Shown: positions 25,603 through 37,737 of the stretch, in pieces
Layout: every line of letters starts with the position of its first letter
Numbering within the stretch: position 1 is the stretch's first letter
Source: Ovis canadensis
Lineage: Eukaryota > Chordata > Mammalia > Artiodactyla > Bovidae
DNA length: 64,000 nt
Direction of reading: 5' to 3'
Assembly: GCF_042477335.2 (NCBI RefSeq)
Contig: NC_091260.1
Location: 51,479,001 to 51,543,000 of the forward strand
Made by a program: the position numbers and the translations under genes
Notes under the pieces: generated by a model
Seen by the model: only the letters and a program-made list of their open reading frames with translations
The model's database searches: none
Told to the model about the DNA's origin: nothing

Positions 25603-25830
25603 CTTTTGTCTATTAATTCTTTTGAAAATCAGGGACTTTCAGAGAATGGAATGAGTTTGAAAGAAGTCCAATGCTGCAGATTTTGATAAACTGAAGTTTC
25701 TGGGAGATCTGGAAGTTTAAAAGCAATAGATCTTCAGTCATCTTATTTCTTTACCTGGAACATGTTTATTTCCTTAAATGCCTGAGGATATATTTTCAAA
25801 CCAGAAATAAAGGAAAGAAAGAAGGAAGAA
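25603..25830 (+). terminator. CAPSL: Candidate 3' UTR and poly(A) signal of the alternative exon
   Basis: AATAAA at 25806-25811 lies about 205 bases after the alternative stop. A second AATAAA is at about 26059. These give the downstream exon its own termination signal. Confidence 0.5.
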
Positions 25831-26404
25831 GGAAAACTGTGAAGTGAGACTGAGAGGAGTTTCTTAGTGAAATAATGCTCTTGTTATTGTTGTGCTTCTT
25901 CTAGATGTAAATGTAGTTGTTTGTCTACACCTTCACTTTATCTGCCATCTTTGGAGTCTGTAGTAGGAGGTGATAATAAAAGAATTGGAGGAATATCCAT
26001 CCGTGTAAAATGTCCTGAGCTTACTCGTTTTAATATTTCTCTTGGTAAATACTTTACAAATAAAATTTATTTTATTCTGAAATTCAAGGGCTTTGGGGGG
26101 GGTATTTTAATACTTTAATTGAGGATTTAAATTCAGCAAATTGCCACACTTGCATGAACAGAGGACCTAAACACCTCTTGTGACCAAAGGAAGGTAAGTT
26201 GAACTGGCTCACCTGACTGAAGGTGGAGCTTCCTGGAGTGACTCACTTCCTGGATCAGCCTGTTAGGTTGAGAGAGATGAAAAGGGAAAGAGAAGTGCCT
26301 TTTAGAAGTCAGGCAGGCTTTCTGGGACTTTGGGGCAAACTGGGCTCGGGGGGGGACGTTGAAACTGTTTTGGGAATTCATCTTTTTTTGGTTGTTACTG
26401 TTAA
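25831..26404. other. Unannotated stretch
   Basis: No gene was recognised. A run of G (about 26095-26102) and another at 26349-26355 are the only low-complexity points. Confidence 0.4.
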
Positions 26405-26592
26405 ATATTTATTTATTTATTTGGCTGTAGTGGGTTTTAGTTGCTGCATGTGGGATCATCAACCTTTGTTGCAGCATGCAAACTCTTTGTTGTGGCATGT
26501 GGGATCTAGTTCCCTGACCAAGGATTGAACCCAGGCCTCCTGCACTGGGATTATGGAGTCTTAGCCACTGGACCACCAAGGAACTCCCTGGC
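26405..26592 (-). mobile_element. CHR-type SINE (reverse), complete
   Basis: On the - strand the tRNA-like head starts GGAGTTCCTTGGTGGTCCAG, then CAATCCTTGGTCAGGGAACT and a tail of AAATA repeats (26405-26420). Head, body and tail are all visible. Confidence 0.85.
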
Positions 26593-26757
26593 ATTCATCT
26601 TTTGAACTCATGCTTCTAGGCTACTCCCAAGGCATGTGATGTCAGATTTTCTGACTCATTTTTCTGCCTCTAATGATGGCTTCTCAGGGAACAAAAACAG
26701 CCAGGAATACCCCTAGGTCCTTCATCTTGGAGGGTGGAAGGAGAGACAGAAGGTTAA

Positions 26758-26918
26758 AGCTGGGCTTCTCAAGTCTTAATGAGCCTACACATCACCTGGA
26801 TCTTGTTAATATGCTAGTTCAGATTCAGAAGTCTGAGGTGAGGACTGAACTTCAGGTTTTCTAACAAGCTTCCCTGTGATGTTGATGCCTCTGGTCTCTG
26901 GGTAAAACTTTGAGCAGT
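26758..26918 (+). mobile_element. hAT-Charlie type DNA fossil
   Basis: The left end GGGCTTCTCAAGTCTTAATGAG and right end AAAACTTTGAGCAGTG match the ends of a familiar mammalian MER-type hAT element with a CATCACCTGGATCTTG interior. The subfamily cannot be named securely. Confidence 0.5.
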
Positions 26919-27529
26919 GAGGGTAAAGAGATAGCAGCTTGGTTACTTCCAGTGCATTTGGCTTATTATTTGCCTACTTTGTTGGCCATGCTAATTTATG
27001 GTTTTTGACTGCTGGGCCATCCTCTTTCATGACTTTAAAGATGTGAAAATCTGAAGAAAGTGCCAAAGAAAGCAAGTGCTTCCCAGTTACGTGTAGGAGA
27101 GAAGTAGCACTTGTGCGGTGGCATTTCAATTGGATAATTTCTCATAGTCCAAGACCTAGTCCTGTAGCCTTCCAGCCTCAAAGATTGGAGGGTGCCAGGC
27201 CCCCAAGGGTAGGTTTATCTCTTAATAGAGACCTCCACTGAGCAGCTCATAGCAACTGATGCTAAAACTGGAATCCAAATCCTTCATCGACTATGAAGAA
27301 GGCAGTTCTCATGTTTGCTTAGACCAGATCAGAAGACCTCATCTGGGTTTAAGGATTAGAGAATAATAGCTTTTCTCTCAGTTCAAGGTTGCCTTTAGCA
27401 GTTTATTCTCAATATGACAATGCAGTGCAAGAGGATATTTATGTATTATGTTAGGATAATATTAGCTGCTACAATAAATAAACCTACACATTTTCAAAAG
27501 CTCAGATGAACTTATTTATAAGAGGTAAA
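26919..27529. other. Unannotated stretch
   Basis: No gene or repeat family was recognised. Confidence 0.4.
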
Positions 27530-27835
27530 TAGAGTCAAAGATGTAGGGAAAAAAATGGTTACCAAGGGGGAAGCGAGGAGTGATAAATTAGGAGATTGGG
27601 TTTGATATATATACATTACTATATTTTAAACAGATAACTAATAAGGACCTACTCTACTGGTGTAGGGAACTCTACTCAATGCTCTGTAATGACATATATG
27701 GGAAAAAATCTAAAAAGGAGAGGATGTATGTGTATGTATACCAGATTCACATTTCTGTACAGCAGAAACTAATACAACTTTGCAAAGCAACTATACTCCA
27801 ATAAGAATTAACTAAAAACATAACAAAACAAAATA
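27530..27835 (+). mobile_element. L1 3' UTR fragment
   Basis: Phrases such as GGAGATTGGGTTTGATATATA, CAGATAACTAATAAGGACCT and GCAACTATACTCCAATAAGAA, with an A-rich end, are typical of older ruminant L1 3' ends. Confidence 0.75.
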
Positions 27836-28199
27836 CAAAAGCTCAAATATAAAATATATAATTATTTTTCATTCCTGAAGTAGTAGCATGTATCTGCTAT
27901 TCATGGTCAGTGATCAGCTCTCCTCTGTGCAGGGATTTTGGGTTGCAGGAGTCTTCCATGTTGTGGTTTTGTTGCTCTCTAGGGTTTCATCATCAATGAT
28001 ACCCACCCTGCTAAAGGGGAAGAGGTATGGAGAAGGCTGAAGAGCTTTCTGAAAAGCTTTGGTCTGGAAGTGACACATGTCACTTCTGCTTGCACTCCAT
28101 TTGATGACAAAGAGTCACACAATTACATCTAAATGCAAAGGAGGCTGGGAAGTGTAGTCCCAGGGAGCCCCACCAGTGAAAATTTATCTAAGCTCAGAA

Positions 28200-29174
28200 A
28201 AGTAGCAACAGTTAGAACTGGGCATGGAACAACAGACTGGTTCCAAATAGGAAAAGGAGTACGTCAAGGCTGTGTATTGTCACCCTGCTTATTTAACTTC
28301 TATGCAGAGTACATCATGAGAAACGCTGGACTGGAAGAAACACAAGCTGGAATCAAGATTGCCAGGAGAAATATCAATAACCTCAGATATGCAGATGACA
28401 CCACCCTTATGGCAGAAAGTGAAGAGGAGCTAAAAAGCCTCTTGATGAAAGTGAAAGAGGAGAGCGAAAAAGTTGGCCTAAAGCCCAACATTCAGAAAAC
28501 GAAGATCATGGCATCCGGTCCCATCACTTCATGGGAAATAGATGGGGAAACAGTGGAAACAGTGTCAGACTTTATTTTTTTGGGCTCCAAAATCACTGCA
28601 GATGGTGATTGCAGCCATGAAATTAAAAGACGCTTACTCCTTGGAAGAAAAGTTATGACCAACCTAGATATCATATTCAAAAGCAGAGACATTACTTTGC
28701 CGACTAAGGTCCGTCTAGTCAAGGCTATGGTTTTTCCTGTGGTCATGTATGGATGTGAGAGTTGGACTGTGAAGAAGGCTGAGCACCAAAGAATTGATGC
28801 TTTTGAACTGTGGTGTTGGAGAAGACTCTTGAGAGTCCCTTGGACTGCAAGGAGATCCAACCTGTCCATTCTGAAGGAGATCAGCCCTGGGATTTCTTTG
28901 GAAGGAATGATGCTAAAGCTGAAGCTCCAGTACTTTGGCCACCTCATGCAAAGAGTTGACTCATTGGAAAAGACTCTGATGCTGGGAGGGATTGGGGGCA
29001 GGAGGAAAAGGGGACCACAGGGGATGAGATGGCTGGATGGCATCACGGACTCGATGGACATGAGTCTGAGTGAACTCTGGGAGATGGTGATGGACAGGGA
29101 GGCCTGGCGTGCTGCGATTCATGGGGTTGCAAAGAGTCGGACACAACTGAGCGACTGAACTGAACTGAACTGAA
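28200..29174 (+). mobile_element. BovB LINE, 3' half with uninterrupted RT frame
   Basis: A 5'-truncated BovB whose reverse-transcriptase frame stays open to its natural stop near 29158. It shows the YADD catalytic motif (28388-28399) and the C-terminal [13 protein letters not shown] region. The open frame runs upstream into non-BovB DNA to an ATG at 28133, adding about 23 unrelated residues. No endonuclease domain is present, so autonomous movement is not expected. The frame suggests a fairly recent insertion. It ends in the GAACTGAACTGAAC terminus. Confidence 0.94.
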
Positions 29175-29376
29175 CAAATTTTGGTGGACAGCTAGATTTT
29201 TTTAGCAACTTTTGAAATAGCAGCCTCATTGCCTTCCATTTCCTTAAGGAGGCATGCCTCGTGGTCTGGGAACCAACATGGAGTAAGATATCTCCCAGGG
29301 TGGAGGTAGAATGGAAGTCTCTCTATCCTTAGGCATAATGGCAATGAAGAAAACAATCTCTACAACCATATAAGGT

Positions 29377-29866
29377 TCAGTTCAGTTCAGTTGCTCAGTC
29401 ATGTCTGACTCTTTGTGAACCCATGGACTGCAGCACACCAGGCTTCCCTGACCATCACCAACTCCCAGAGCTTACTCAAACTCATATCCATTGAGTTGAT
29501 GATGTCAGCCAACCATCTCATCCTCTGTCATCCTCTTCTCCTCCTGCCCTCAATCTTTCCCAGTATCAGGGTCTTTTCAAATGAGTCAGTTCTTCGCATC
29601 AGGTGACCAAAGTATTGGAGTTTCAGCTTTAGCATCAGTCCTTCCAATGAATATTCAGAACTGATTTCCTTTAGGATTGACTGGTTTTATATCCTTGCAG
29701 TCCAAGGGACTCTCAAGAGTATTCTCCAATACCTCAGTTCAAAAGCATCAGTTCTTCAGCACTCAGCTTTCTTTATAGTCCAACTCTCACATCCATACAT
29801 GACTACTGGAAAAACCATAGTTTTGACTAGACAAACCTTTGTTGGCAAAGTAATGTCTCTGCTGTT
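29377..29866 (-). mobile_element. BovB (reverse), first part, interrupted
   Basis: The reverse BovB 3' end starts GTTCAGTTCAGTTGCTCAG and runs to TAATGTCTCTGCTG, where forward BovB sequence replaces it. The same reverse element resumes at 30926 after a loss of about 20 bases. Confidence 0.9.
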
Positions 29867-30925
29867 TTTTGACTGTGTGGATCACAAAAAACTGTGGAAA
29901 ATTCTGAAAGAGATGGGAATACCAGACCACCTGACCTGCCCCTTGAGAAATCTGTATGCAGGTCAGGAAGCAACAGTTAGAACTGGATATGGAACAACAG
30001 ACTGGTTCCAAATAGGAAAAGGAGTACGTTAAGACTGTATATTTAACTTATTTAACTTACATGCAGAGTACATCATGAGAAACGCTGGACTGGAAGAAAC
30101 ACAAGCTGGAATCAAGATTGCTGGGAGAAATATCAATAACCTCAGATGTGCAGATGACACCACTCTTATGGCAGAAAGTGAAGAGGAGCTAAAAAGCCTC
30201 TTGATGAAAGTGAAAGTGGAGAGTGGAAAAGTTGGCCTAAAGCTTAACATTCAGAAAACGAAGATCATGGCATCCGGTCTCATCACTCCATGGGAAATAG
30301 ATGGGGAAACAGTGGAAACAGTGTCAGACTTTATTTTTTTGGGCTCCAAAATCACTGAAGATGGTGACTGCAGCCATGAAATTAAAAGACGCTTACTCCT
30401 TGGAAGAAAAGTTATGACCAACCTAGATAGTATATTCAAAAGCAGAGACATTACTTTGCTGACTAAGGTCCATCTAGTCAAGGCTATGGTTTTTCCTGTG
30501 GTCATGTATGGATGTGAGAGTTGGACTGTGAATAAGGCTGAGCACCAAAGAACTGATGCTTTTGAACTGTGGTGTTGGAGAAGACTCTTGAGAGTCCCTT
30601 GGACTGCAAGGAGATCCAACCTGTCCATTCTGAAGGAGATCAGCCCTGGGATTTCTTTGGAAGGAATGATGCTAAAGCTGAAACTCCAGTACTTTGGCCA
30701 CCTCATGCAAAGAGTTGACTCATTGGAAAAGACTCTGATGCTGGGAGGGATTGGGGGCAGGAGGAGAAGGGGACCACAGAGGATGAGATGGCTGGATGGC
30801 ATCACGGACTTGATGGACATGAGTCTGAGTGAACTCCGGGAGTTGGTGATGAACAGGGAGGCCTGGAGTGCTGCGATTCATGGGGTCGCAAAGAGTTGGA
30901 CACGACTGAGTGACTGAAGTGAACT
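29867..30925 (+). mobile_element. BovB (forward) inserted into a reverse BovB
   Basis: Forward BovB begins TTTGACTGTGTGGATCACAA and ends GACTGAAGTGAACTGAGG. An open frame of 280 residues (30075-30917) covers the RT palm and C terminus. The catalytic YADD reads CADD here (Tyr to Cys, codon at about 30147), and an early stop is present near 30030. It is therefore inactive. The element divides an older reverse copy. Confidence 0.92.
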
Positions 30926-31195
30926 GAGGTGGGTCATAGCTTTTCTTCCAAGGAGCAAGTGTCTTTTAATTTCATGGCTATAGTTACTATCTGCAGTGAT
31001 TCTGGAGCCCAAGAAAATGAAGTCTGTCTCTGTTTCCATTGCTTCCTCATCTATTTTCCATGAAGTGATGCAACCGGATGCCATGATCTTAGGTTTTTGA
31101 AGGCTGAGTTTTAAGCTAGCTTTTTCACTCTCTTCTTTCTTTCGTTAAGAGGCTCTTTAGTTCCTCTTCATTTTCTGCCATAAGGATGGTGCCCC
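30926..31195 (-). mobile_element. BovB (reverse), second part, interrupted
   Basis: The reverse BovB continues with GGGTCATAGCTTTTCTTCCAAGG and ends near TTCTGCCATAAGGATGGTG. Together with 29377-29866 it makes one 5'-truncated reverse element of about 760 bases. Confidence 0.87.
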
Positions 31196-32249
31196 CATAT
31201 AAAGTAATCATTTTATAATGAGCAAGTCCTGTCATCTGCACCTCGTGGCCCCACTCCAGGTTTTGATATTCATGGTGTCACAACATCAAGGTGACTCATC
31301 ATTTATTTGCCCCTGTGATACAAGACCTAGGAATATTCCATCTCATTTTCCCCTACATTATCTATGTAAGGGATTTCCATGGGTAGGTACAGCCATGTCC
31401 CATCACGCACACTGGAACCAAGTTATTCAGGTTGGAAAATGAGAAAAGTTTTTCTCTAGAGACTGACATCTAGCTGGAAACCTAATCATGAAGTTATTTA
31501 GTCACTGGAATCAGAACATAGGGCATGAAGATTAAAATATTTAATGAAGTTAGATTGACAGTTTATTGCATTTATTTTCTAGTGAGACCCTCCAGAGACC
31601 AGTCTATGGAGGGTCTAACAAAGACGCCCTCTCTGACTTGCCTTTTTTTCTGGCTTGTCATAGCTGGCTAACAACCCATAGGAGAGACATACACTTCACT
31701 TTGGATGTGTTAATGAAGCATGTCAGTGCAATTACTCAGGATCTGGCCTGCCTTGCCTGCTTGCGGGATTTTTTCCTTTTAGGCTGCTTATATATACTTC
31801 TGTTCTAATTCATTGTGTATAAAATACCACAGTCATTTTATGTTGCTCTCAGGGCTCTTCTATTTCTATTGTTTGGAGTGTAACTTACTGTAGCCCCAGT
31901 GAACTGACAATAGAAATAAGATACTTTATTGTTTCAGTCTTAGAGGGAAAAATTAAATCAGAAGATAATGATTTTATCTGGAGATATTTCATCAGAATAA
32001 CCAAATGACGTGATTTGATACATCATGGGGAGGAGGTGACAAAGGGTGAGCACCTAGATAGTTTCAGGAGAGGGGCTGGTCACCAGAAAGACTAACCACA
32101 TAATTAGAGAATGGAAACTTTGGGGCATCCCAATCTCTGAGGAGAGGAAGTGTTCTGGAGGTTGAATTTAGTTCCGTGGACAGTGATTTGATCAAGCAAG
32201 ACCACCCAAAGAGTCCCAGTATAAACCTTTGAACACTGAGGTTCGGTAG
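31196..32249. other. Unannotated stretch
   Basis: No gene or repeat family was recognised. Confidence 0.4.
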
Positions 32250-32500
32250 CAGTTCCTGGTTGGTGAAAAAATTGATGTGCTGGGGGATGATAAACTTTGA
32301 TTCCAGGAGAAGAGCAAAGAGTCCCTCCCTGAGTTTCCCCTCAGACTTCACCCAATGCATCGTCATCTGGCTGGTTCTCCTGATTTGTATCTTTAATAAT
32401 AAAACTAATTGTAAGTAAAGGGATTTCCTGAGTTCTGTGAGTCATTCTAGGGAATTAGTGAATCTGAGGATGCTGTGGGAACCTTCATTTCTAACCGAAT
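32250..32500 (+). mobile_element. Possible old LTR remnant
   Basis: TTTGTATCTTTAATAATAAAAC followed by GATTTCCTGAGTTCTGTGAG and CATTCTAGGGAATTAGTG recalls the R-U5 part of an ancient mammalian LTR, with the poly(A) signal in place. The family is not certain. Confidence 0.45.
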
Positions 32501-32707
32501 GGCTATAAATTCAAGACTGTAATATAGAAACCTTGCTTGAGTTTCCAGGTGACCTTGCCTGCCCTTCAGAATTCAGACTCAAGATACAATATCAGCTCTT
32601 ATCTGCTGGCAGCCTGCCAGCTTACCCTACAGGTTTCAGAAGTGCTGGTCCTCACAATCATGCAAACCAGCTTCTTAAAAGAAATCCTCTCTCTCTTTTT
32701 ATCTGTA

Positions 32708-32762
<55 letters not shown>
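32708..32762. repeat. CT and CA microsatellite
   Basis: A (CT)n tract is followed by (AC)n of about 18 units. Compound dinucleotide repeats of this sort are usually polymorphic. Confidence 0.97.
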
Positions 32763-32766
<4 letters not shown>

Positions 32767-32904
32767 CTCTGGAGAATCTTGTTCTGTTTCTCTGGAGAAT
32801 CTTGACTAATACAGAAGTAGAAGTAGCCTGGGGGTCCCTGAAATAAGAAAATATCTGAAAGAACATTCTTATTGGAGATTGTGCCCTTTAATTTCTGGGA
32901 CCTG

Positions 32905-33112
32905 CTTTAACTTCCTGGTGGCCCAGATGGTAAGGAATCCTTCTGCAATGAGGGAGACTTAGGTTCAATCCCTGGCTTGAGAAGATCCCCTGGAGAAGGG
33001 CATGACAACCCACTCCAGTGTTCTTGCCTGGAGAATCCCCACAGACAGAGGAGCCTGGTGGGCTACAGTTCATGGTGTTACAAAGAGTTGGATATGACTG
33101 AGTGACTAAGCA
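32905..33112 (+). mobile_element. Bov-tA SINE
   Basis: A complete forward head (AACTTCCTGGTGGCCCAGATGG), core and tail (GATATGACTGAGTGACTAAG). Confidence 0.9.
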
Positions 33113-33432
33113 CAGTATAGTTTTAACTCTGGGTAGTTAGTGCCAGAAGTGGATTATACTATATCCTGTGGGGTTGCAATCTAAGCGACAAGCTAAGTCA
33201 TTATTTGCTAAACTGTCTCACATTTAAAGGTTCAACTCAAAAGTTTAAAATTTTGCAAAGCTTTCCTCAATCTTCTAGCAAGATTGACTTGCACTTTCCT
33301 TTTCTAATCCTCTTTTGTCAAGGATATATGTATATTTATATCATAGTCTACTAGTCGGATGTATAGGAAATATAATTTTCTCTAGTAGAGAGTCATTCAG
33401 ACTTGGTGCACTGTCCCATTCAAGCTAGCTGG

Positions 33433-35366
33433 AGTTCAGTTCAGTTGCTCAGTCTTGTCCAACTCTTTTCAAACCCATGGGCTGCAGCATGCCAGACCTC
33501 CCTGTCCGTCAACAACTCCCAGAGTTTACCCAAACTCATGTCCATTGAGTGGGTGATGCCATCCAACCATCTCATCCTCTGTCATCCCTTTCTCCTCCTG
33601 CCTTCAATTTTTCCAAAGGATTGCAGTTTCAGTTTCAGCATCTGTCCTTCCAATGAATATTCAGGACTGATTTCCTTTAGGATGGACTGGTTGGATCTCC
33701 TTGCTGTCCAAGGGACTCTCAAGAATCTTCTCCAATGCCACAATTCAAAGGCATCAGTTCTTCAGTGCTCAGCTTTCTTTATGTCCAGCTCTCACATCCA
33801 TACATGACTACTGAAAAAACCATAGTTTTGACTAGATGGCACTTTGTTGGCAAAGTAACGTCTCTGTTTTTTAATATGCTGTCTAGGTTAGTCATAACTT
33901 TTCTTCCAAGGAGTAAGCGTCCTTTAAGTTCATGGCTGCAGTCACCATCTGCAGTGATTTTAGAGCCACCCCAAAATAAAGTCTGCCACTGTTTCCACTG
34001 TTTCCCCATCTATTTGCCATGACATGATGGAACCAGATGCCGTGATCTTAATTTTCTGAATGTTGAGCTTTAAGCCAACTTTTTCACTCTCCTCTTTCAC
34101 TTTCATCAAAAGATTCTTTAGTTCTTATTCACTTTCTTCCATAAGGGTGGTGTCATCTGTGTATCTGAGGTTATTGATATTTCTCCCAGCAATCTTGATT
34201 TCAGCTGTGCTTCATCCAGACCAGCATTTCTCATGATGTACTCTGGATATAAGTTAAATAAGCAGGGTGACAATATACAGCCTTGACATACACTTTCTCC
34301 TATCTGGAACCAGTCTGTTGTTCCATGTCCAGTTCTAATTGTTGCTTCCTGACCTGCATACAGATTTCTCAAGAGGCAGGTCAGATGGTCTGGTATTCCC
34401 ATCTCTTTCAGAATTTTCCACAGTTTGCTGTGATCCACACGGTCAAAGGTTTTGGCATAGCCAATAAAGCAGAAGTAGATATTTTTCTGGAATTCTCTTG
34501 CTTTTTTGATAATCCAATGGATGTTGGAAATTTGATCTCTGTTTCCTCTGCCTTTTCTAAAACCAGTTTGAACATCTGGAAATTCATGGTTCACATACTG
34601 TTGAAACCTGGCTTGGAGAATTTTCACCATTACTTTGCTAGCATGTGATATGAGTATAATTGCGCGGTAGTTTGACCACTCTTGGGCATTGCCCTTCTTT
34701 GGGATTGGAATGAAAACTGACCTTTTCCAGTCCTGTGGCCACTGCTGAGTTTTCCAAATTTGCTGGCATATTGAGCGCAGCACTTTCGCAGCATCATCTT
34801 TTAGAGTTTGAAATAGCTCAACTGGAATTGCATCACCTCCACTAGCTCTGTCAGTAGCGATGGTTCCTAAGGCCCACTTGACTTCGCATTCCAGGATGTC
34901 TGGCTCTATGTGAGTGATCACACCATCGTGATTATCTGGGTCATGACGATTTTTTTGGTAAAGTTCTTCTTTGTATTCTTGCCACCTCTTTTTAATATCT
35001 CCTGCTTCTGTTAGGTCCATACCATTTCTGTCCTTTATTTTGCCCATCTTTGCATGAAATGTTCCCTTGCTATTTCTAAGTTTGTTGAAGAGCTCTCTAG
35101 TCTTTCCTGTTCTATTATTTTCCTCTATTTATTTGAACTGATAACTTAGGAAGACTTTCTTTTCTCTTCTTGCTATACTTTGGAACTCTGCATTCAAAGG
35201 GATATATCTTTCCTTTTCTTTGTTTTTCACTTCTCTTCTTTTCACAGCTATTTGTAAGGCCTCCTCAGACAACCATTTTGCCTTTTTTTTTTTCCTTGGG
35301 GATGGCCTTGATCCCTGCCTCCTGTATAATGTCAGGAACTTCCATCCACAGTTCTCTTTAAAGATT
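33433..35366 (-). mobile_element. Outer BovB (reverse), 3' part of a near-full-length copy
   Basis: On the - strand this holds RT and the 3' end. A frame of 309 residues (34118-35047) covers the N-terminal and palm parts of RT, including VFIPIPKKGN and GFRKGRGNRDQI, and the rest is frameshifted. The element breaks at about 35366 at the phrase CCATCCACAGTTC and continues at about 38526 with the next BovB bases, after an L1 insertion. Confidence 0.93.
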
Positions 35367-36160
35367 TTTTAAATTATTTTTTAAATTAATTTTTTATTTT
35401 TACTTTATTTTACTTTACAGTACTGTATTGGTTTTGCCATACATTGACATGAATCCACCACAGGTGTACATGAGTTCCCAAACATGAGCCCCCCTCCCAC
35501 CTCCCACCTCATATCATCTCTCTGGATCATCCCCGTGCACCAGCCCCAAGCATCCTGTATCCTGCATTGAACATAGACTGGTGATTCATTTCTTACATGA
35601 TAGTATACATGTTTCAATGCCATTCTCCCAAATCATCCCACCCTCTCCCTCTCCCTCAGAGTCCAAAAGTCCGCTCTACACATCTGTGTCTCTTTTGCTG
35701 TCTTGCATACAGGGTCTTCATTAGCATCTTTCTAAGTTCCATATATGTGTTAGTATACTGTATTGGTGTTTTTCTTTCTGGCTTACTTCACTCTGTATAA
35801 TAGGCTCCAGTTTCATCCACATCCTTACAACTGATTCAAATGTATTCTTTTTAATGGCTGAGTAATACTCCATTGTGTATATGTACCACAGCTTTCTTAT
35901 CCATTCATCTGCTGATGGACATCTAGGTTGTTTCTGTGTCCTGGCTAGTATAAACAGTGCTGCAATGAACATTGGGGTACATGTGTCTCTTTCTATTCTG
36001 GTTTCCTCGGTGTGTATGCCCAGCTGTGGGATTGCTGGGTCATAAGGCAGTTCTATTTGCAATTTTTTAAGGAATCTCCACACTGTTCTCCATAGTGGCT
36101 GTATTAGTTTGCATTCCCACCAACAGTGTCAGAGGGTTCTCTTTTCTCCACACCCTCTCC
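35359..36160 (-). mobile_element. L1 (reverse) 3' part, inserted in BovB
   Basis: The left edge is a T-rich tract (the reverse poly(A) tail), then the L1 3' UTR and the ORF2 C terminus (frame 35721-36083 on the - strand). It stops at CACCCTCTCC, where an LTR interrupts. It resumes at 37738. The likely L1 target duplication is CCACAGTTC against CCATAATTC in the flanking BovB. Confidence 0.9.
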
Positions 36161-37731
36161 TGCTGGGGTCCAGCCCCAGTGGATCCAGGGAATTTGAAGC
36201 GGGGACGGCGTTGGCGAGGGAATAAACTTATTTATTTATTAATATAAGATTAGATTAGGAAGAAATAGTGTAGTAGGAAAATTAAGTGGAGAAAAGAGGC
36301 TGAATAACTTGGTATGTGGAAAGCCAATAAAGTTCCAGATAAGGAGCTTGCACCATCTACGTTAGGCCACCGGCATCCATTTGAATATCGGAGAGTGCCC
36401 CGCCTTGGGCTTAGAAGCTGGGACAAGTAAGTAGATATGGCGAGCCTCCATGCGCCAGATGGGAATTCAGCCTGAAATTAGAGTAAAGAGGAGACACAGG
36501 GGAAACCAGTCCTTCCAATGACTAGCTCGGCCTCTATTGTCTAGAAAGGCCTTTTATACCTTTTTGATTGTACATAGAGATCAATGGGTAATACAAAATT
36601 ATGCAGCTTTAGCAGCCCAGACTCTTATCAAAACCAGGCTTCCTCTCTGCATACCTAATTGTATACGCAAACCTTAAGTGATTTACATCATCTTCCGGCC
36701 AGAGGGCCAATTAACATTTTACAGCCTTTTTTTCTGATAAGGGTTTGTCAACCAGAAGACTTATTTGTGTTGATCTTCCCAAAGTCTGGTGCCACCCTCA
36801 GAAAACACTAAATAAAGTTACATTCTTACATAGCAAGGACACAAGAGGAGTGCAGTGATATATAACAAAAGAAGAGTAATTAACTCAAAAGTCTAGTGTT
36901 GCTAACATCAAAACTACTATATACCCTAAATTTTACATAATGGAAGATACAGAGTCATGCAGGGGCAGCAGTCCTGACCCTTTCTGTATATCTTTTTGTA
37001 TAAAAAAGGTCTCAGGTGATTTACATTATCTTCTGGCCAAGAGGCTTGCTAACACTTTTTGGCTCTCTTCCTTAATGAATGTTAATCTCATTTCCCCTGA
37101 AGTGTTTTTCTTTAATCTGCATCTCCTTAAAGCAGTAAAGTTACATCTCTATAGAACAAAGGCGCAGTGGGTTATAACAAAGAAGGTACTTAACTCAAAG
37201 ATCTAATGTTGCTACTTGTTTTTTCTGTATACCAACTATATCAACAAATAAAAGATATGAAAATTTGGCAGCAAGTATTGGCTCAACAATGAAACGCTTA
37301 ATCAGTTTTATTCTAATGATCTTGACACCTAGGAAGCCCCTGCAATCCTAGGATGTTTTAAGCTTCCTGTGCCTCCTGCAGTCAGGAGGCCTCAAACAAT
37401 CACATGCGCAGCTGTATGAGTCCTGCAGGCAGGCTAGAAAGCCACCAGAGGGGTTTTTGGATTGAAACACTCATATTATGCCCAGGAGATTTATTATCTA
37501 AAAGCTCTAATTTTTCCAGAAAAAGGTGGTGGGGGGGATAGCCCCCTGTTAATGACAGAAGAGTAGGGGGAAAGCATAACACAGTAAAGCAGGCAGACTC
37601 TGGTCTTCGGGGGTGGATGCTCAGGAAATTCCAGGGGGAACCCCTGAAGCCTGATCATGTCCTTGCGTTTTGTCAGGCTTCCTTCCGCATGACCTTGTCA
37701 CGGGCGGGATTCCTTATGCTGGCCCCTGGCA
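36161..37731 (-). mobile_element. Solo LTR of a class II endogenous retrovirus, inserted in L1
   Basis: A 1571-bp block runs from TGCTGGGGTCC to CCCTGGCA, with TG...CA ends. The 6 bases CTCTCC flank it on both sides (36155-36160 and 37732-37737), and removing the block restores continuous L1 sequence. Six-base duplications are usual for class II (ERVK-like) elements. On the - strand AATAAATAAATAAG lies about 60 bases from the 3' end, as in an R-U5 region. The text resembles the bovine BTLTR1 type from memory. No gag, pol or env sequence is present, so this is a recombined solo LTR. Confidence 0.85.
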
Positions 37732-37737
37732 CTCTCC

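Noticed and set aside
25921..26118. Open frame after the alternative CAPSL exon as a further coding exon
   Set aside because: It has no family similarity and no splice pair, and it follows the AATAAA at 25806.
28492..29061. 189-residue reverse frame opposite the BovB RT (also 30251-30820)
   Set aside because: It is the antisense shadow of the BovB RT frame and recurs wherever BovB occurs.
29377..30925. Twin-primed 5' inversion of a single BovB
   Set aside because: The two arms cover overlapping parts of BovB and the reverse element resumes at 30926, which fits nested insertion instead.
36161..37731. Complete endogenous retrovirus with internal genes
   Set aside because: Only one LTR-like block with 6-bp duplications is present. 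No gag, pol or env segments were seen in any frame.
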